From Oscillatoriales cyanobacterium (GTDB lineage Bacteria > Cyanobacteriota > Cyanobacteriia > Cyanobacteriales > Microcoleaceae): a stretch of DNA of 64,000 bases. Made by a program: the position numbers and the translations under genes. The stretch covers positions 1-64,000 of the forward strand of contig RDYN01000045.1 in NCBI GenBank assembly GCA_004293365.1, written 5' to 3'. Below, one piece after another: positions 63,965-64,000 of this stretch. Each line of letters starts with the position of its first letter. The stretch's first letter is position 1. The notes beneath the pieces are model-generated. The model ran no database searches. It saw nothing but the letters and a program-made list of their open reading frames with translations, and was not told the origin of the DNA.

Positions 63965-64000
63965 ATGAGTAATTTAAGATTTTCCAACGACTGGCAGACC
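63965..64000 (+). CDS. Start of a further gene (truncated by window end)
   Basis: ATG at 63965 gives MSNLRFSNDWQT up to the edge, only 5 bp after the cyclase stop, so cotranscription with the cyclase is likely. Nothing can be said of its product. Confidence 0.4.
   Translation, partial: MSNLRFSNDWQT

Overview
The window looks like chromosomal DNA from a filamentous cyanobacterium of the Oscillatoriales (Microcoleus/Oscillatoria-like). This is inferred from very frequent HIP1 octamers (GCGATCGC), heptameric short tandem repeats, small dispersed repeats, an xisH/xisI pair, DUF1825, DUF5674, DUF6745 and TIGR03792 proteins, and a TonB-free envelope gene set. No rRNA, tRNA or CRISPR array was seen.

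Layout. 1-2.5 kb: the start of a leucine-rich-repeat gene running off the left edge, a zone of ~205 bp tandem repeats, and a DUF6745 gene pair. 2.9-8.8 kb: a 1002-residue FG-GAP/Calx-beta/RTX secreted protein, then a hybrid histidine kinase with two receivers and a GGDEF domain. 9.2-15 kb: a methyltransferase, SMI1/KNR4 protein, KptA-type RNA 2'-phosphotransferase, AAA ATPase and a multi-PAS histidine kinase. 15.2-19.2 kb: an accessory island with xisH/xisI, a nucleotidyltransferase/HTH pair whose first gene has an in-frame TGA, DUF5674, and many HIP1-rich repeats. 19.2-21.4 kb: a TSUP transporter, a broken NB-ARC gene abutting a MITE-like element, and an unlisted 44-residue membrane protein. 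21.7-29.2 kb: housekeeping genes (M3 oligopeptidase, RemA-like, gmk, xseA, xseB) and conserved hypotheticals. 29.2-32 kb: a HIP1-free, AT-rich pair, AAA ATPase plus TOPRIM-like protein, which resembles a phage-defence module. 32-46.8 kb: CsbD, PHP phosphoesterase, TPR, histidine phosphatase, HEAT/pentapeptide, VOC, PRTase, family-4 UDG, a kinase-FGE fusion with a diversity-generating-retroelement-like variable tail, pyrF, tyrS and a class A PBP. 46.8-52.4 kb: a TnpB element, DUF1825, lepB, clpC. 53.1-64 kb: an EF-hand membrane protein, a glutamine-amidotransferase-like gene, an EamA transporter, three decayed fragments (MscS channel, amidotransferase duplicate, bestrophin tail), a tandem-globin/pentapeptide protein, a class III cyclase, and the first codons of another gene.

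Strongest leads: the ATPase/TOPRIM pair (29240-31957), the NNY-patterned variable tail of the kinase-FGE protein (41528-41644), the loss of the proximal histidine in the second globin of the tandem-globin protein, a missing catalytic arginine in the cyclase, and small dispersed repeats that have entered unrelated reading frames in frame. All functions are read from sequence patterns and family knowledge; no database search was run.
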